Assembly (NCBI GenBank): GCA_027053135.1
Contig: JALUEA010000003.1
Span: 1 to 6,607, forward strand
Origin: Candidatus Altimarinota bacterium
GTDB lineage: Bacteria > Patescibacteriota > Gracilibacteria > CAIRYL01
Direction: 5' to 3'
Length of the DNA: 6,607 nucleotides
Under the pieces are notes generated by a model. It was not told the origin of the DNA. It ran no database searches and saw only the letters and a list, made by a program, of their open reading frames with translations. Positions 1-6,134 of the stretch are shown here, piece by piece. The position numbers and the translations under genes were made by a program. Position 1 is the first letter of the stretch. Every line of letters begins with the position of its first letter.

Positions 1-57
1 ATATTGCATATCTCATCTATCTCAGATATCTAATGATTTTTTTAAATTTTAAATATT

Positions 58-2235
58 ATGAATTATATAAATGTAAAAAAGATACTTGGAAGCGTTCTTT
101 TATCTGGTCTTTTTTGCTCTTCTGCACTTGCAGGTGATGGGTATAATTTTGATGATGTAAATGATAATACTCCATATTTCAATGCAATTAATTGGGTATA
201 TAAGAATAACATTGTAAAAGGATATACTGAGAAAGATGGACATGTAAAGTATAAACCAAATAATACTATTACTCGTGCGGAGTTTGTAAAAATGTTGTTG
301 GTGTCAAAATATGCACGATGGGCTATTCATGCAGATGGAGAAACAAATTTTTCTGATGTGTATGGAGATGAATGGTTTGCACAGTTGGTAGATTTTGCAG
401 CGGAAAAAAAGATTATTCAGGGATATGATGATGGAACTTTTCGTCCGAATAATACTATAAATTTTGCGGAAGCTTCGAAAATTATTGCTTTACTTCATTT
501 ACCAAATGATATAGAGAATCAAACAAATGGTGAATGGTGGCAAAAATATAGAGATGCATTTGAAAAAAATCATGTTTCGGTATATTCGCCAGATCATTTA
601 GTTACGAGAGGAGAAATGGCAGATTTCTTGTTTGATATTTATGGTGACACTGAGAACGATGAATACCCAGTTGGAACAGTAAAAAAAGAAGCGGAATTCG
701 AAGCATTGTTTTTAAAATTAGTGCAAGCATTGGAGTATGATGATTTAGATTCTATACCAAAAGAAGATAAATATAGTATAGTAAAATATATTGAAACAAT
801 AAATGGAAAAGATTTATATGTAGGATATATATCTATTCCATTTGGTGAAGAAGTAATTTCTTTTTATGATGATAATGGGAAAATTGAGATTATCGGTTCA
901 AGAGAAGATCATGCTAGTTTAAATGAAAGTTTTCAACAGTATCCAAAGTTATTTTCTGAAAATAATATAATATTTGGGGCAACATTGCCTGCAAAATATA
1001 AAGTTGCTAAAAATTTAACAATTGATGGAGTACGTGTAGATCAACAAACATATATTCCATTTAAAAATAATGATGTGTTTGAATTACAACCATATTTATT
1101 AAAAACAGATTTATTTACAGATACGGGAAAAGAAATTTTTACAGATAAAACAAATGCATTTATTATACGTACAGGAGATTTCATTTCTCATCGATATGCA
1201 CTTTCTATTCCATTTTTAAAAGATAATCAAATCGCAGAAATTACATGGAATAATAATATCTCATCAAGTAGATATGATAGTGAATATCAAAAGGGATATA
1301 CGTATCAAAACCAAAGTGGGTGTGGGAGTATAAATTATGCAAGTGTTGTATATGATGATGTAAAAGTTGGTGAATATCATGGGAATGAAAATGATGGAGA
1401 ATATAAATGGAAAAAGCCTGTTGATATTTACATTAAAGAATCAGATTTACAGCAAACTGGAATAGGGAAAAATGGAGAAGCGATTTTAGAGTTTAAAGAT
1501 AAACATCATCTCTTTTTAAGAGATATGTATGAAAATAAATATTTTGATTACGATCATAAAATTTCGTATGATAAGTTTGTAGAAGCTCATCCTGTATTTT
1601 TTTGGAAAGATAATTTTGGACGATTGATAAAATTTGAAAGAAATAAATTTATTCCACAGGCGGAATGTGGAAAACCAGTTATTTATTTATATCCAGAAAC
1701 AGAAACAAAAGTTCATGTTTCAGTTGCTCCTAAAGGTGGTTTTTCTATTACCATTCCAGAGCATGGAAAAAATGGTTGGGATGTACTTGCACAGCCAAAT
1801 GGGGATTTAACAGAAATAAAAACAGGAGAAAAATTTCCATATTTATTTTGGGAAGGGAAAGGAGAAATATATGAAAGTCCTAAAAAAGGATGGGTTATTC
1901 CAAAATCTCAGGCAGATGTTTTTGTTGCAGGAAAATTAACGCAATTTGGGTTTAATACACAAGAAATCACAGATTTTCTAGAATTTTGGTCACCACGAAT
2001 GGCAGCAGAAACACAGGATTATTTATTTATTTCATTTTGCGGAACGCAATATATGAATAAAATTGCTCCAATATCTATTTCTCCACAACCAGACTCTATT
2101 TTACGAGTTTTAATGGATTACAAAGCGGTTCCTAAATTTTATGAAACAAGAGCGCCAAAAATTCGAAAATTTACGAGAACAGGATTTACTGTTACAGAAT
2201 GGGGAGGAACGCTAAAGAAAATAAGAAGAAAATAA
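58..2235 (+). CDS. Secreted SLH-domain surface protein with C-terminal KPVIYLYP/EWGG domain
   Basis: This is probably an exported protein held at the cell surface by S-layer homology repeats; its activity is unknown. The N-terminus is a signal peptide: KK at 7-8, a hydrophobic core, and a signal peptidase I site after A23-L24-A25. C20 is not in a lipobox. SLH repeat 1 spans about 31-81 (FDDV, then TRAEF at 72-76). Repeat 2 spans about 97-148 (NFSDV, then NFAEA at 135-139). A degenerate repeat 3 spans about 158-195 (TRGEM at 183-187). Residues 200-536 match no domain I know. The C-terminal part has CGKPVIYLYP (537-546), YLFWEG (595-600), PDSILRVLMDYK (678-689) and GFTVTEWGG (709-717). I recognise these as the signature of a widespread family without known function. 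The mature protein has only three cysteines (422, 537, 661). The ATG at 58 leads straight into the signal peptide, so the start is secure, although no Shine-Dalgarno precedes it. A 75-base gap separates it from porB, and no terminator hairpin is visible there. SLH and signal-peptide calls are strong; function is open. Confidence 0.9.
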   Translation: MNYINVKKILGSVLLSGLFCSSALAGDGYNFDDVNDNTPYFNAINWVYKNNIVKGYTEKDGHVKYKPNNTITRAEFVKMLLVSKYARWAIHADGETNFSDVYGDEWFAQLVDFAAEKKIIQGYDDGTFRPNNTINFAEASKIIALLHLPNDIENQTNGEWWQKYRDAFEKNHVSVYSPDHLVTRGEMADFLFDIYGDTENDEYPVGTVKKEAEFEALFLKLVQALEYDDLDSIPKEDKYSIVKYIETINGKDLYVGYISIPFGEEVISFYDDNGKIEIIGSREDHASLNESFQQYPKLFSENNIIFGATLPAKYKVAKNLTIDGVRVDQQTYIPFKNNDVFELQPYLLKTDLFTDTGKEIFTDKTNAFIIRTGDFISHRYALSIPFLKDNQIAEITWNNNISSSRYDSEYQKGYTYQNQSGCGSINYASVVYDDVKVGEYHGNENDGEYKWKKPVDIYIKESDLQQTGIGKNGEAILEFKDKHHLFLRDMYENKYFDYDHKISYDKFVEAHPVFFWKDNFGRLIKFERNKFIPQAECGKPVIYLYPETETKVHVSVAPKGGFSITIPEHGKNGWDVLAQPNGDLTEIKTGEKFPYLFWEGKGEIYESPKKGWVIPKSQADVFVAGKLTQFGFNTQEITDFLEFWSPRMAAETQDYLFISFCGTQYMNKIAPISISPQPDSILRVLMDYKAVPKFYETRAPKIRKFTRTGFTVTEWGGTLKKIRRK

Positions 2236-2267
2236 ATTATATAATCAGTAGAGAAATGGAAAAAATT

Positions 2268-2295
2268 TTGGTAGTATAAAAACAGAGATTATATT
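2268..2295 (+). promoter_or_regulatory. Candidate sigma-70-type promoter upstream of porB
   Basis: A TTGGTA hexamer at 2268-2273 is followed, after 16 bases, by TATATT at 2290-2295. This would place a transcript start near 2302, only about 9 bases before the porB ATG, giving a very short leader. The 75-base gap after the surface-protein gene makes a separate promoter plausible. In such AT-rich DNA, matches of this quality arise easily by chance, so this is a weak call. Confidence 0.25.
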
Positions 2296-2310
2296 TTATT
2301 ACTCTATATT

Positions 2311-3321
2311 ATGTCTGAGCCAGAAGTACAACCAAAAAAAGTAAAACGATTTATTCCAAATATTAAAAAAGTTTCACAAAATCCACAACCACTTGCAAAT
2401 GGGCATCGTCTTTGTCCTGGGTGTAGTGAAAGTTTAATTCTAAAACAAGCACTTTCAACTATAGATGTCCCTGTAATTACGGCAAATGCTACAGGGTGTA
2501 GTGAAATTTGTTTCGGAGCATATCCATATACTTCGTTCAAAACTCCATGGATTCATTCTCTTTTTGAAAATGCAGCATCTGTTATTTCTGGTGTAGAGGC
2601 AATGCATAAAGTAAAAATGCGAAAAGGAGAACTGTCAGAAAAACAAAAGGAGGTAAAATTTCTTGCAATTGGAGGTGATGGAGCTACATATGATATTGGC
2701 TTTCAATGGCTTTCGGGAGCATTAGAACGGGGACATAATTTCGTATATATTTGTTTTGATAACGAAGGGTATATGAATACGGGGTACCAACGGTCTGGGG
2801 CAACTCCTAAGTATTCATCTACCGCTACATCGCCAGTTGGAACAGAGATTAAAGGAAAACCGCAAAGAAAAAAATCATTAACAGATATTATTGCAGCACA
2901 CAATATCCCATATGTTGCACAGTGTAGTCCTTCAAATTTTGCAGATTTAATGAAAAAAGCACATAAAGCGTTTCATACTGATGGTCCAGCATTTTTGAAT
3001 ATTATTTCTGCATGTCCTACGAGTTGGAAAACACGACCAGAAAAAGGGTTAGAAATTTTACAAACAGGAGTTGATAGTTGTTTTTGGCCATTGTTTGAAG
3101 TCGATAATGGTGTATGGAAAGTAACGTATAAACCAAAGGAAAAGAAACCAATAACTCATTGGTTACAAAATCAAGGACGGTTTAAACATCTTTTAAAAGA
3201 AGAAAATGCACATTTGGTTGCAGAACTTCAAGAAGATGTTGATAAGAATTGGGAAAAGTTATTACGAATGGAACAGGCATTTGGGAAAAAAGCAGAAAGT
3301 ATTACAGGGGTACATTTATAA
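2311..3321 (+). CDS. porB: Pyruvate:ferredoxin oxidoreductase, beta subunit (TPP-binding)
   Basis: This is the thiamine-pyrophosphate and [4Fe-4S]-carrying subunit of the multi-subunit enzyme that interconverts pyruvate + CoA with acetyl-CoA + CO2, passing electrons to ferredoxin in the cytoplasm. The TPP motif is GGDG at 121-124 with N151 in DNEGYMNTG (150-158). The following QRSGATP and SPVG stretches are typical of PorB and unlike the 2-oxoglutarate (KorB) type. Four cysteines fit the cluster ligands by comparison with the Desulfovibrio enzyme: C35 and C38 (CPGC), C63 (TGCSE) and C235 (CPTSW). The late WPLFEV and QGRFKHL segments also match the family. At 336 residues it is slightly long, because of a Lys-rich N-terminal stretch of about 25 residues before the CPGC region. 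An alpha subunit (porA), gamma (porG) and ferredoxin-like delta (porD) are absent from the window, though porB normally lies beside them. It is followed after 20 bases by proC. Family call is firm; substrate is by homology. Confidence 0.95.
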   Translation: MSEPEVQPKKVKRFIPNIKKVSQNPQPLANGHRLCPGCSESLILKQALSTIDVPVITANATGCSEICFGAYPYTSFKTPWIHSLFENAASVISGVEAMHKVKMRKGELSEKQKEVKFLAIGGDGATYDIGFQWLSGALERGHNFVYICFDNEGYMNTGYQRSGATPKYSSTATSPVGTEIKGKPQRKKSLTDIIAAHNIPYVAQCSPSNFADLMKKAHKAFHTDGPAFLNIISACPTSWKTRPEKGLEILQTGVDSCFWPLFEVDNGVWKVTYKPKEKKPITHWLQNQGRFKHLLKEENAHLVAELQEDVDKNWEKLLRMEQAFGKKAESITGVHL

Positions 3322-3341
3322 TGTCTTGAAGAAATATATTT

Positions 3342-4166
3342 ATGATTGATAAAAACGTTTTGTTAATTGGTGCTGGAAATATGGGGAGTGCAATAGGAAA
3401 AGCACTTTTTTCTTCTTATATTATTTCTTCAGAACATTTTTTTGTAGCAGATAAGTGGGAAAAGAATCTAGCATATTTTTCTGATAAAAACTGTCGAGTT
3501 TCTTTTCATGCAGAAGAATTGTTACCGCAAGCTGATATAGTAATATTAGCAACCAAACCACAGGTGTTACGTGAATTATTATCTGAGTGGAGGAAAAAAA
3601 ATTTATTTAAGAAGAATGTTATTCTTCTCTCTATTGCAGCTGGTATTTCTGTTCATGATATTCAAACAGCGTCAGGTATTGCAGAAGTGGTGCGTGTTAT
3701 GCCAAATACTCCTTTATTAGTAGGAAAAGGAGTCTCTGGATATTTTATTTCCTCAGCACTTATAAACCAAAAGGAATTGGTTCAATATATAGAACAAATA
3801 ATACAATGTTTTGGCCTTGCCATTGCATGCGATACAGAGGAAAAAATTAATGCTATTACGGCACTCTCTGGAAGTGGTCCAGCGTATTTTTTTCGGTTAT
3901 TAGAAGCAATGCAAGAACAGGGAGAACAATTTGGATTTTCATCAGAGCAGGCAACTTCTATTGCTTTGCATACTTTATTAGGATCAGGATTATTAGCAGA
4001 GAAAGCATTAGAACAGAATGCTGATACATTTACGAGTTTACGAGAAAAAGTTACTTCAAAAGGAGGAACAACTGAAGCAGCATTACAGTTTTTTACAGAA
4101 AATAAGTTATCAGAGATTTTTCAAGAAGGAATGCAAGTAGCAAAACAAAGGGCTGAAGAGTTATAA
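3342..4166 (+). CDS. proC: Pyrroline-5-carboxylate reductase
   Basis: ProC catalyses the last step of proline synthesis, reducing 1-pyrroline-5-carboxylate to proline with NAD(P)H in the cytoplasm. The N-terminal Rossmann fold shows the dinucleotide motif GAGNMG at 10-15. A conserved RVMPNTP segment lies mid-protein. The C-terminal dimerisation and substrate-binding domain carries SGSGPAY at 176-182 and the family signature around REKVTSKGGTT at 234-244. The length of 274 residues is normal. The chosen start leaves nine residues before GAGNMG, which fits the family. An upstream ATG at 3321, in the same frame and overlapping the porB stop, is blocked two codons later by TGA at 3327, so it is not used as the start under the standard code. 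The only upstream purine stretch, GAAGAA, is a poor Shine-Dalgarno. No proA or proB is present here, so the source of the substrate cannot be judged from this window. It lies between porB and trpF, probably on one transcript. Confidence 0.96.
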   Translation: MIDKNVLLIGAGNMGSAIGKALFSSYIISSEHFFVADKWEKNLAYFSDKNCRVSFHAEELLPQADIVILATKPQVLRELLSEWRKKNLFKKNVILLSIAAGISVHDIQTASGIAEVVRVMPNTPLLVGKGVSGYFISSALINQKELVQYIEQIIQCFGLAIACDTEEKINAITALSGSGPAYFFRLLEAMQEQGEQFGFSSEQATSIALHTLLGSGLLAEKALEQNADTFTSLREKVTSKGGTTEAALQFFTENKLSEIFQEGMQVAKQRAEEL

Positions 4167-4173
4167 GTATACG

Positions 4174-4866
4174 ATGGAGTATTTGATAAAAATTTGTGGA
4201 ATAACCAGTCAAGATGATGCTAGCATGGTATTATCTTTTTCAGATAGAAAACCAGAATATATTGGATTTGTATTTTTTGAAAAATCAAAACGCTTTATTT
4301 CGTCTCAAATGGCACAAGAAATAGTACGGGATATACGAAAAAAGTATGGAGAAAAGAGAGTAAAGTGTGTTGGTGTTTTTGTGAATAAAAACCTTCTTCT
4401 TCCAGAGGTATTGGAAGAGTATGCATTTTTAGATGTATTTCAATTACATGGTGATACTGTTTTTGAAACGCCTCAATTTTGCACAGAATTACGGCATGTA
4501 CTTGAAAAAAGAGGGGATAATACTCCAAAAGAAATATGGAAAGCGTTTCGTATTCGAACACATCATGATTTATCAGATATTTCATTGTACTCGATGGTTG
4601 ATACTATTTTAGTTGATGCATTGAGTACAAAAAAAGATGAGTATGGAGGAAGTGGAAATTCTATTTCTGTTGATATATTACCGTATATACGATCATATAT
4701 TTTATCACCTCAAAAATTGTTTATTGCAGGAGGAATAAATACTCGTAATAAAAACGATATACTTCAAATTTCTCACGCTGATGGAATAGATCTTTCTTCA
4801 AGTGTAGAAATCTCTGCTGGAAAAAAAAATCCAGATAAAGTACAACAGATATTACAGGATTCTTAA
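4174..4866 (+). CDS. trpF: Phosphoribosylanthranilate isomerase
   Basis: TrpF performs the Amadori rearrangement of N-(5-phosphoribosyl)anthranilate to CdRP in tryptophan synthesis, using a (beta/alpha)8 barrel. The strand motifs appear in order: KICGIT from residue 6 with the catalytic base C8; GFVFFEKSKRF at 31-41; VGVFVN at 66-71; QLHGD at 90-94; KAFR at 123-126; ILVDA with the likely general acid D148, then GGSG at 158-161; FIAGGI at 183-188; and the phosphate-binding end DGIDLSSSVE at 203-212 followed by GKKNPDK. At 230 residues it is longer than the usual roughly 200; extra residues lie around 95-122, between the QLHGD and KAFR strands. The start is 7 bases after the proC stop, without a clear Shine-Dalgarno. 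No other trp gene is in the window. Its TAA overlaps the stop of the convergent sufS gene. All key residues are present, so it should be active. Confidence 0.95.
   Translation: MEYLIKICGITSQDDASMVLSFSDRKPEYIGFVFFEKSKRFISSQMAQEIVRDIRKKYGEKRVKCVGVFVNKNLLLPEVLEEYAFLDVFQLHGDTVFETPQFCTELRHVLEKRGDNTPKEIWKAFRIRTHHDLSDISLYSMVDTILVDALSTKKDEYGGSGNSISVDILPYIRSYILSPQKLFIAGGINTRNKNDILQISHADGIDLSSSVEISAGKKNPDKVQQILQDS
4863..4866. other. Shared TTAA: overlapping stop codons of convergent trpF and sufS
   Basis: The TAA of trpF (4864-4866, plus strand) and the TAA of sufS (4865-4863, minus strand) are read from the same TTAA tetranucleotide, giving a 4-base tail-to-tail overlap. It sits at the centre of a 10-base perfect palindrome, TTCTTAAGAA (4860-4869). 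There is no intergenic space for a terminator of either operon, so transcripts from both sides must either end inside the opposing gene or overlap as antisense RNA. Confidence 0.9.
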
Positions 4867-6119
4867 GAAACAAACATTTTTTCAATTTCTTGAAGTGCTT
4901 GTATTAAAGCATCAATATCTGAATGAGTGTTATATATCCAAAAACTTGCACGAACAGTTCCTTTGAGTTTGAAGTAATGATGAAATGGGTTTGCACAGTG
5001 CATACCACTTCGTACAGCAATATTTTTTTCTGCTAGTAAAATAGCAATATCACTATGATGGATAGTGGGATGATAAAAACTTATTATAGAACTTTTATTT
5101 GGTGCAACTGGAGTATAGTTTTTATCTCCAAGAAGCGTAAAATGAGGGAGTTTTTGTGCAAATTGTTCAAGGGCATACTGTGTTAATTGTTTTTCGTGTT
5201 GTATAATTTTTTCAAATGAAATATTTTTGAGGTATTCTATAGCAGAATGAAATCCAATAATATTTTCTATACTAGGTGTTCCTGCTTCAAATCGAGTAGG
5301 GGATTCAAGAAATGAATATTCGTGTTCATGTACATCATGGACTATTCCACCACCAACACATAATGGTGATAATATATTTGATACTGTGTGAGATACAAGT
5401 AATGCTCCAATACCTCCTGCTCCTAATTTATGACCGGTAATAAACATTGCATCACAGAGGAGAGAATCAAAAGTAATCGGTGTATGTGGTGCACTTTGAC
5501 TTGCATCAACCGCAAAGTATAGAGGCATATTATACTGCTTCTTTTTTTGTTGTATTATATGAGATATTTTATGTATATCGAATTTTTGTCCTGTGACATT
5601 TGAAATATGAGCACAAATAATAAGTCGTGTATTATGCGTAATATGTTTTTCAAAATCAGTTTCATGAAAAATTCCAGAACTATTCGGGTAAATATACCGT
5701 ATTATTATTTGTTTATTATATTGTGTTTTTATAAGTGCAGGTAATAAACTAGAATGATGTTCTGAGAGAGGCATGAGAATTTCGATTGGTTCAGAAGTAC
5801 TATTTTGGTATGTTTGTATATATTGGAGAATCCCAGAAATAAAAAGATTACTCGCTTCTGTAGCATTTTTTGTGAAAATAAGGTTTTGTTTTTTCGTTCC
5901 AAAAAATTCAGCAATTTCTTGTCGTGCTGTTTCTATTTTATGAGTCGATTGCAATGACAGAGAATATGCACCTCTATGAACATTTGCATAATGGTTTTTA
6001 CAAAAATATGTAATATCATCAAGAACTTGTTGTGGTTTTTGGCTACTGGCTGCTGAATCTAAAAAAATAAGATCAGGATTATTGGTAAAAATAGGAAAAT
6101 CGTTTTTATATGTTCGCAT
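4863..6119 (-). CDS. sufS: Cysteine desulfurase, SufS type (class V aminotransferase fold)
   Basis: SufS is a PLP enzyme that takes sulfur from L-cysteine, leaving alanine and an enzyme persulfide used for Fe-S cluster assembly. The N-terminus shows LDSAASSQKP and NVHRGAYSLS, both family hallmarks, then TKNATEASNLF and SEHHSS. The PLP-contacting Asp lies in AVDASQSAPH. The Schiff-base lysine is K231, in ITGHKLGAGGIG. The persulfide cysteine is C375, in RSGMHCANP; the RSG-x-HC context and absence of a long loop insertion match group II (SufS/CsdA) rather than IscS/NifS. The length of 418 residues is slightly above the usual roughly 406. The family needs a sulfur acceptor (SufE or SufU) and the SufBCD scaffold; none is in the window. 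It follows rlmH by 15 bases and probably shares its transcript. The start has no Shine-Dalgarno. A role as selenocysteine lyase or in tRNA thiolation cannot be excluded. Confidence 0.95.
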   Translation of the reverse strand: MRTYKNDFPIFTNNPDLIFLDSAASSQKPQQVLDDITYFCKNHYANVHRGAYSLSLQSTHKIETARQEIAEFFGTKKQNLIFTKNATEASNLFISGILQYIQTYQNSTSEPIEILMPLSEHHSSLLPALIKTQYNKQIIIRYIYPNSSGIFHETDFEKHITHNTRLIICAHISNVTGQKFDIHKISHIIQQKKKQYNMPLYFAVDASQSAPHTPITFDSLLCDAMFITGHKLGAGGIGALLVSHTVSNILSPLCVGGGIVHDVHEHEYSFLESPTRFEAGTPSIENIIGFHSAIEYLKNISFEKIIQHEKQLTQYALEQFAQKLPHFTLLGDKNYTPVAPNKSSIISFYHPTIHHSDIAILLAEKNIAVRSGMHCANPFHHYFKLKGTVRASFWIYNTHSDIDALIQALQEIEKMFVS

Positions 6120-6134
6120 GGTATAAATATATTA

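Noticed and set aside
8..43. Inverted repeat ATATCT (8-13) / AGATAT (24-29) followed by a seven-T run (37-43), like a terminator of an upstream gene
   Set aside because: The stem is six mostly A-T pairs with a 10-base loop, and the T run starts 7 bases after it. This is too weak to call in AT-rich DNA.
100..120. Lipoprotein signal at C20 of the surface protein
   Set aside because: The residues before C20 are G-L-F, and Phe at -1 does not fit a lipobox. A normal signal peptidase I site (A23-L24-A25) follows directly.
2304..2540. Antisense open frame within porB (also 2703-2903)
   Set aside because: It lies wholly opposite a well-conserved gene, has no recognisable protein features, and its composition follows the sense strand.
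2646..2690. Internal gene start in porB after the perfect AAAGGAGGT
   Set aside because: No start codon with an open alternative frame follows at a proper distance. The bases simply encode Lys-Glu-Val in PorB.
4295..4585. Antisense open frame of 96 codons within trpF
   Set aside because: It is opposite conserved trpF motifs (QLHGD, VFVN) and has no family features or start signal; it is a shadow.
4863..4893. Hairpin TTAAGAAA / TTTCTTGA as a terminator between trpF and sufS
   Set aside because: It is an 8-pair, nearly all A-T stem with one G-U pair and a loop of about 15 bases. It has no T tract after it, and it lies inside the sufS coding end.
5729..5914. Minus-strand 61-codon open frame within sufS in another frame
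   Set aside because: It overlaps conserved sufS sequence on the same strand and shows no independent evidence.
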